A program made the position numbers and the translations under genes. From Thermoplasmata archaeon (GTDB taxonomy: Archaea > Thermoplasmatota > Thermoplasmata > Lutacidiplasmatales > UBA184), in contig JASHTC010000120.1 of NCBI GenBank assembly GCA_030040755.1, positions 1-10,306 of the forward strand: a stretch of DNA of 10,306 nt, in the 5' to 3' direction. Positions 7,063 through 10,306 of the stretch are shown here, one piece after another; within the stretch, counting starts at the first letter, position 1; each line of letters begins with the position of its first letter. The notes below the pieces were generated by a model that saw only the letters and a list, made by a program, of their open reading frames with translations, made no database searches and was not told the DNA's origin.

Positions 7063-7134
7063 AGGTCCCTCTGCCGGAGGGGGTCGCACAGATTAGCTCA
7101 GCGAGGAGGGCGGTGTCCGGGGACGGGGCGCCGT

Positions 7135-8025
7135 CTAGGGGAGCCCCAGCGGGGGGCCGAGCGGAACGAACAGGGTGACCACCACGCCGGCCAGGAAGAG
7201 CGCGGCCATCGCGAAGTGGAGCTGGAACGGGGACCGGGCGGCGGTCGGCTCCCGGGCCACGGCCCGGTCCGCCACGGCCGCCAGGGCGGCGATCGGGACG
7301 AGGGTCACTAAGTAGGCCGGCCGAAGGTGGATCCAGAGGCCGAAGAGGGCGAGCAGGGCGAGGGCGACCGCGTGGAGGACCGGGACCACCCGGACCGAGG
7401 CCGAGACGCCGATGCGAACCGGCAGCGACCGCAGTCCCAGCGCCCGGTCGCTCGCGACGTCCCCGAGGCTGTGGATCGTCTCGAACGCCGTCCCCCAGGC
7501 GAGCATCCCCGCGACCGCGGCGAGCACCGGGACCGGCAGGGTCCCGCGGACCGCGATGAACGCGGCGGCCGGAGTGATCGCCTGGACCAGCCCCAGGAAC
7601 GGGGTCGTGAGGCTGGTGAATCGCTTGGTGTAGCTGTAGCCGAAGACGAGGACGAGGGCCACCGGGGCGAGAACGAACGCGAGCGGGTTCAGCAGGTAGG
7701 CCGCGACGACGAGGACGACCGCGCTCCCGGCCGCGATCGCCAGCGCCGAGGCCGGCGAGCGACGCCCGGCGGGGATCGCCCGCTGGGCGGTGCGCGGGTT
7801 CTGCGCGTCGAGGTCCCGGTCGGCCCAGCGATTGAAGCTGTGGCCGGCGTTGCGGGCCGCGACGAAGGCGACGACGACGAGGAACGCCGTCCAGAGGGAC
7901 GGCAGGCCGCCCGCCGCCAGCAGGAGGAAGGCGACGGCGAACGCCAGGTTCAGGCCGAGGTTCTGGATCTCGAGGAATCGGCCGAGCTCCCGGAGCCATC
8001 CCGGCGCGGGGGGCGACGCCGTCAC
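7135..8025 (-). CDS. ubiA: UbiA family prenyltransferase (probable menaquinone pathway, MqnP-like)
   Basis: A 296-residue membrane enzyme with about eight to nine hydrophobic helices that transfers a polyprenyl chain to an aromatic acceptor. The first Asp-rich motif is N65-R-W-A-D69-R-D-L-D73, followed by NPRT and AIPAG; the second is D189-V-A-S-D193-R. Both are the Mg-diphosphate binding sites of UbiA enzymes. The FNR-ADR--DA-NPRT wording resembles 4-hydroxybenzoate/futalosine-pathway prenyltransferases more than archaeal DGGGP synthases, which usually have an NDY-D motif. The GTG start at 8025 overlaps the ubiD stop by 4 bp (GTGA), so the two are translationally coupled. The frame continues upstream through ubiD, but that part is antisense-like Arg/Pro-rich sequence. 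The quinone assignment rests on motif style plus the ubiD neighbour. Confidence 0.9.
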   Translation of the reverse strand: MTASPPAPGWLRELGRFLEIQNLGLNLAFAVAFLLLAAGGLPSLWTAFLVVVAFVAARNAGHSFNRWADRDLDAQNPRTAQRAIPAGRRSPASALAIAAGSAVVLVVAAYLLNPLAFVLAPVALVLVFGYSYTKRFTSLTTPFLGLVQAITPAAAFIAVRGTLPVPVLAAVAGMLAWGTAFETIHSLGDVASDRALGLRSLPVRIGVSASVRVVPVLHAVALALLALFGLWIHLRPAYLVTLVPIAALAAVADRAVAREPTAARSPFQLHFAMAALFLAGVVVTLFVPLGPPLGLP

Positions 8026-9503
8026 GGCGACGGTCGGGGGAGGAGCCGCGCGAGCACCGGGTCGGCGCGGATCGCCCGCTCCGCCGCCTCGACCGCTCGG
8101 GGGTCCGACCGGATCTCCTCGGGCCACGGGCGGGGGAACCCATCCTCCGCCCGCTTGCGGGTCGCGTCGATCCCGACCTTGCCGCCGAGGTTCGGCACCG
8201 CGTTCGAGATCGAGAGCTGGTCGACCGGCCCCCGGGCGAACTCGAGGTCGCGCTCGGGGTCGGCCTGGAGACCGACCCGGTACAGGACCTCCGAGAGGTC
8301 GTGGACGTCCACGTCCTCGTCGACCACGATGAGGTAGCGGACGAACATCATCTGGCCGAGCCCCCACAGGGCGTGCATGACCTTGCGGGGATGGTCGGGA
8401 TACTGCTTGCGGAGCGAGACGATCCCGACGTTGATGAACAGCCCCTCGGCCGGGAGGTTCATGTCGACGAGCTCCGGCAGGACGAGGCGGACCACCGGCA
8501 GGAAGACCCGCTCGACGGCCTGGCCGAGCACGGAATCCTCGGTCGGCGGCTTGCCCGTCACCGTCCCGAGGTAGACCGGTCGCTCCCGGCGCGTGATGCG
8601 GGTCACGTGGAAGACGGGGAACGGTTCGGGGGCGGAGTAGTAGCCGGTATGGTCCCCGAACGGGCCCTCGACCTGGCGCTCGCTCGGGTCGACGTACCCC
8701 TCGAGCACGATCTCCGCCTGGGCCGGGACCTCGAGGTCGACCGAGCGGGCCGGAACGAGCTCGACCGGCTCGGAGCGCAGGAACCCGGCGAAGACGAAGT
8801 TGGAGATCCCCTCGGGCACGGGGGCGAGCCCGCTGAACAGCGTGGCGGGGTCGACGCCGAGCACGGCCGCCACCGGCATCTTCTCTCCCCGGGCGCACCA
8901 CTTCCGGTAGTTGTTCGCGCCGACCCGGTGAACCTGGAAATGCATGCCCAGCGTATCGGGCCCGTACTGCTGGAGCCGATAGATCCCGGTGTGCGCCTCT
9001 CCGGTCTCCGGGTCCTGGGTGACCACCACGGGGAAGGTGACCGTGCGCCCGCCGTCGTGCGGCCAGCACTTCAGGATCGGGAGCCGGTTGAGGTCGACCG
9101 ACGGCTCCTCGACCTCCTGGCAGGGCCCGGAGCGGACCCTCTTGGGGGCCAGCGAGCGCACGGTCTGGAGCAGGTCGATCGTCCCCCCGAGGTCCCGCAT
9201 CGCTCCCGCGAGGCCGGCGGGCGGCCGGAGGTGGACCAGCTTCTCGACCCGCTGGGCGACCTGGTCGACGCCCTCGGCGCCCAGGGCGAACGCGACCCGA
9301 CGCGGCGAGCCGAGGAGGTTCGTCACGACCGGCATCGAGGCCCCCGGAACGTTCTCGAACAGCAGCGCCGGTCCGTCGGCGCGCAGGGCTCGCTGGGTGA
9401 CCTCCGTGATCTCGAGGTCCCGGGAGACCGGGCTCTTCACCCGAACGAGGTCCCCCCGACCTTCGAGCGCGGTAAGGAACTCGCCGAGCGAACGGAACGT
9501 CAT
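8022..9503 (-). CDS. ubiD: UbiD family decarboxylase (probable menaquinone pathway, MqnL-like)
   Basis: A 493-residue cytoplasmic decarboxylase expected to use prenylated FMN, which is made by a UbiX enzyme not in this window. Visible UbiD signatures are a GIYR-Q segment with the downstream HR-G motif (about residues 165-190), the catalytic acid motif E279-GPFG-D284-HTGYYS, and TGKPPTED (about 312-320). The HALWGLGQMMF and VVDEDVDVHD blocks are typical of the menaquinone-associated UbiD group. Coupling to ubiA by a 4-bp overlap supports quinone biosynthesis. The archaeal alternative, anhydromevalonate phosphate decarboxylase of the modified mevalonate pathway, is less favoured. The ATG at 9503 is chosen because a TATA-like box lies 27 bp upstream and the N-terminus MTFRSLGEF is normal for the family. 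An in-frame extension upstream has low-complexity composition. Confidence 0.92.
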   Translation of the reverse strand: MTFRSLGEFLTALEGRGDLVRVKSPVSRDLEITEVTQRALRADGPALLFENVPGASMPVVTNLLGSPRRVAFALGAEGVDQVAQRVEKLVHLRPPAGLAGAMRDLGGTIDLLQTVRSLAPKRVRSGPCQEVEEPSVDLNRLPILKCWPHDGGRTVTFPVVVTQDPETGEAHTGIYRLQQYGPDTLGMHFQVHRVGANNYRKWCARGEKMPVAAVLGVDPATLFSGLAPVPEGISNFVFAGFLRSEPVELVPARSVDLEVPAQAEIVLEGYVDPSERQVEGPFGDHTGYYSAPEPFPVFHVTRITRRERPVYLGTVTGKPPTEDSVLGQAVERVFLPVVRLVLPELVDMNLPAEGLFINVGIVSLRKQYPDHPRKVMHALWGLGQMMFVRYLIVVDEDVDVHDLSEVLYRVGLQADPERDLEFARGPVDQLSISNAVPNLGGKVGIDATRKRAEDGFPRPWPEEIRSDPRAVEAAERAIRADPVLARLLPRPSP

Positions 9504-9525
9504 GGAAGGCTCCGACAGCGCGCGC

Positions 9526-9533
9526 TTATTAAA
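9526..9533 (-). promoter_or_regulatory. TATA box of the ubiD-ubiA operon
   Basis: On the minus strand TTTAATAA, preceded by the purine-rich CGGAG that could act as BRE, is centred 27 bp before the ubiD ATG, implying a leaderless transcript. It is the only AT-rich patch in the 82-bp gap between ubiD and the divergent HTH_10 gene. On the plus strand the same bases read TTATTAAA and could seat TBP for that gene, giving a leader of about 30 nt, but the purine-rich flank favours the ubiD direction. Confidence 0.6.
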
Positions 9534-9585
9534 CTCCGGAGCAGGGCGACGCAGGTTCAGCACGGAACCCGCCGGACGGACCCCG

Positions 9586-10306
9586 ATGCAATCCATCACG
9601 CTGGAATTTCGGACCGAGGACCTCGCCCTCCTCGGAGTGATCCCCGCCGGCCTCTTCTCCAAGTACGAAGAGGTCGAGCTGCTCGAAACGCTCCGCCTCG
9701 AGCAGGGATGGCGCCTCCAGCTGCTCCGGGTGCGCCGCAAGGGGCCGCTGAAGACCGCGCTCGAGCTGGAACGGGAGTCGCGGCGGATCCGCTCGCTGTA
9801 CGGCCTGGAGAGCTTCGAGCTGGTCGAGCGGCGCCCGAGGACCCGGGACTACATCGTGCTCGTCCGCCAGCGGAACCCCGAACGCCTCCGCCAGCTGCTC
9901 TCGCTGGCCGGCGGGGAGGTCTCGCCGACCGCCCCGTTCCGTCTGAGCCCCGAGAAGGTGGTCGCCTCCTTCCGCGGGGACGAGCGCGCGATCCGCCGGG
10001 TCCTTCGGCGCCTCGACCGGGAGGAGTTCCCGTACCGCGTCCTCCGGACCTCGGGCCGACCGTACCCGGCCGAGGGAGAGGCGGTGCTCACCCCGCTCCA
10101 GTCGGAGCTGCTGACCCGGGCGTGGATGCTCGGCTACTACGCGGTCCCGCGGCGGATCACCCTGACCCGGATGGCCCGGCAGAGCGGACGGAGCCCCCCC
10201 GCCCTCGGGAAGATCCTCCGACGCGCCGAGGGACGGTTGGTCGTCCGTTGGCTCGCTGCCGAGGGAACGATTGCGGAGGGCGGCGCCGAGGCCGACCGGA
10301 CCGGGC
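9586..10306 (+). CDS. HTH_10 (Bat-type) transcriptional regulator, 3' end beyond window
   Basis: The frame is open from the ATG at 9586 to the window edge, 240 codons with no stop. The C-terminal part (about residues 168-220) matches the HTH_10 domain of bacterio-opsin activator-type archaeal regulators: L168-TPLQ, then GYY-VPRR (183-190), a second helix region around TLTRMA and the RRAEGRL recognition end. The N-terminal 165 residues are mixed alpha/beta, Arg-rich, and have no PAS or GAF signature that I can recognise; they may form the ligand-sensing part. Since the HTH_10 domain normally ends the protein, probably little is missing. It diverges from ubiD with an 82-bp gap and may regulate that operon or itself; this is inferred from position only. 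Confidence 0.82.
   Translation, partial: MQSITLEFRTEDLALLGVIPAGLFSKYEEVELLETLRLEQGWRLQLLRVRRKGPLKTALELERESRRIRSLYGLESFELVERRPRTRDYIVLVRQRNPERLRQLLSLAGGEVSPTAPFRLSPEKVVASFRGDERAIRRVLRRLDREEFPYRVLRTSGRPYPAEGEAVLTPLQSELLTRAWMLGYYAVPRRITLTRMARQSGRSPPALGKILRRAEGRLVVRWLAAEGTIAEGGAEADRTG

Noticed and set aside
5842..7311. 489-codon plus-strand open frame opposite arcS, the small gene and ubiA
   Set aside because: It crosses three real genes and two intergenic gaps on the other strand and has low-complexity Arg/Gly/Glu composition.
6053..8143. 696-codon minus-strand frame across ubiA, the small gene and arcS
   Set aside because: It is an alternative frame of three well-supported genes and is Arg/Pro/Gly-rich with no motifs.
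8026..9069. N-terminal extension of UbiA into ubiD
   Set aside because: The added 348 residues are an out-of-frame reading of ubiD, Arg/Pro-rich; the GTG at 8025 with the 4-bp overlap gives a normal UbiA length.
9504..9740. N-terminal extension of UbiD
   Set aside because: It is Ser/Arg-rich, runs through the TATA box and into the divergent regulator gene, and the ATG at 9503 gives the normal family N-terminus.
1..10306. CRISPR array, insertion sequence, attachment site or defence island
   Set aside because: No regularly spaced repeats, transposase or integrase motifs, or tRNA 3'-end duplication were seen; the genes are ordinary archaeal housekeeping, transport and regulatory types.

Overview
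This high-GC window (by eye roughly 70% G+C) looks archaeal. It carries an archaeosine synthase gene (arcS), a Bat-type HTH_10 regulator, an archaeal PhoU-like regulator, and AT-rich TATA-like boxes about 27-29 bp upstream of start codons, which implies leaderless transcription. The proteins are rich in Arg, Pro and Gly and are not strongly acidic, so a haloarchaeon is unlikely. A GC-rich member of the Thermoplasmatota or a related euryarchaeal lineage fits best, but that placement is inference.

Layout: everything from 1 to 9503 is on the minus strand, so transcription there runs from high to low coordinates. Only the last gene, a partial HTH_10 regulator from 9586, is on the plus strand and diverges from the rest. 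Read in transcription order, the minus-strand genes are: ubiD and ubiA (4-bp overlap, probable menaquinone-pathway pair); a 118-residue protein of unknown function ending in an AT-hook-like tail; arcS; tRNA-Val(UAC), whose 5' end overlaps the arcS 3' end; an ABC transporter ATPase and its permease (4-bp overlap); an M3-family thimet-type oligopeptidase; a short AT-rich promoter island; and a PhoU-like regulator that runs off the window at base 1. There is no gene-free stretch longer than about 100 bases and no sign of mobile elements or CRISPR.

How the parts may work together: UbiD and UbiA perform decarboxylation and prenylation of an aromatic quinone precursor, and the divergent HTH_10 regulator shares an 82-bp intergenic region with them, so it may control them. 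The ABC pair is a complete two-gene exporter. The most unusual arrangement is at arcS. Its stop codon lies inside the D-arm of the downstream tRNA-Val, and the last base of that stop codon is tRNA position 15, the position at which archaeosine is installed. One transcript therefore cannot give both a mature tRNA and an intact arcS message. The partial PhoU-like protein is also unusual because it lacks the N-terminal AbrB-type domain common in archaeal relatives and carries a disordered tail instead.
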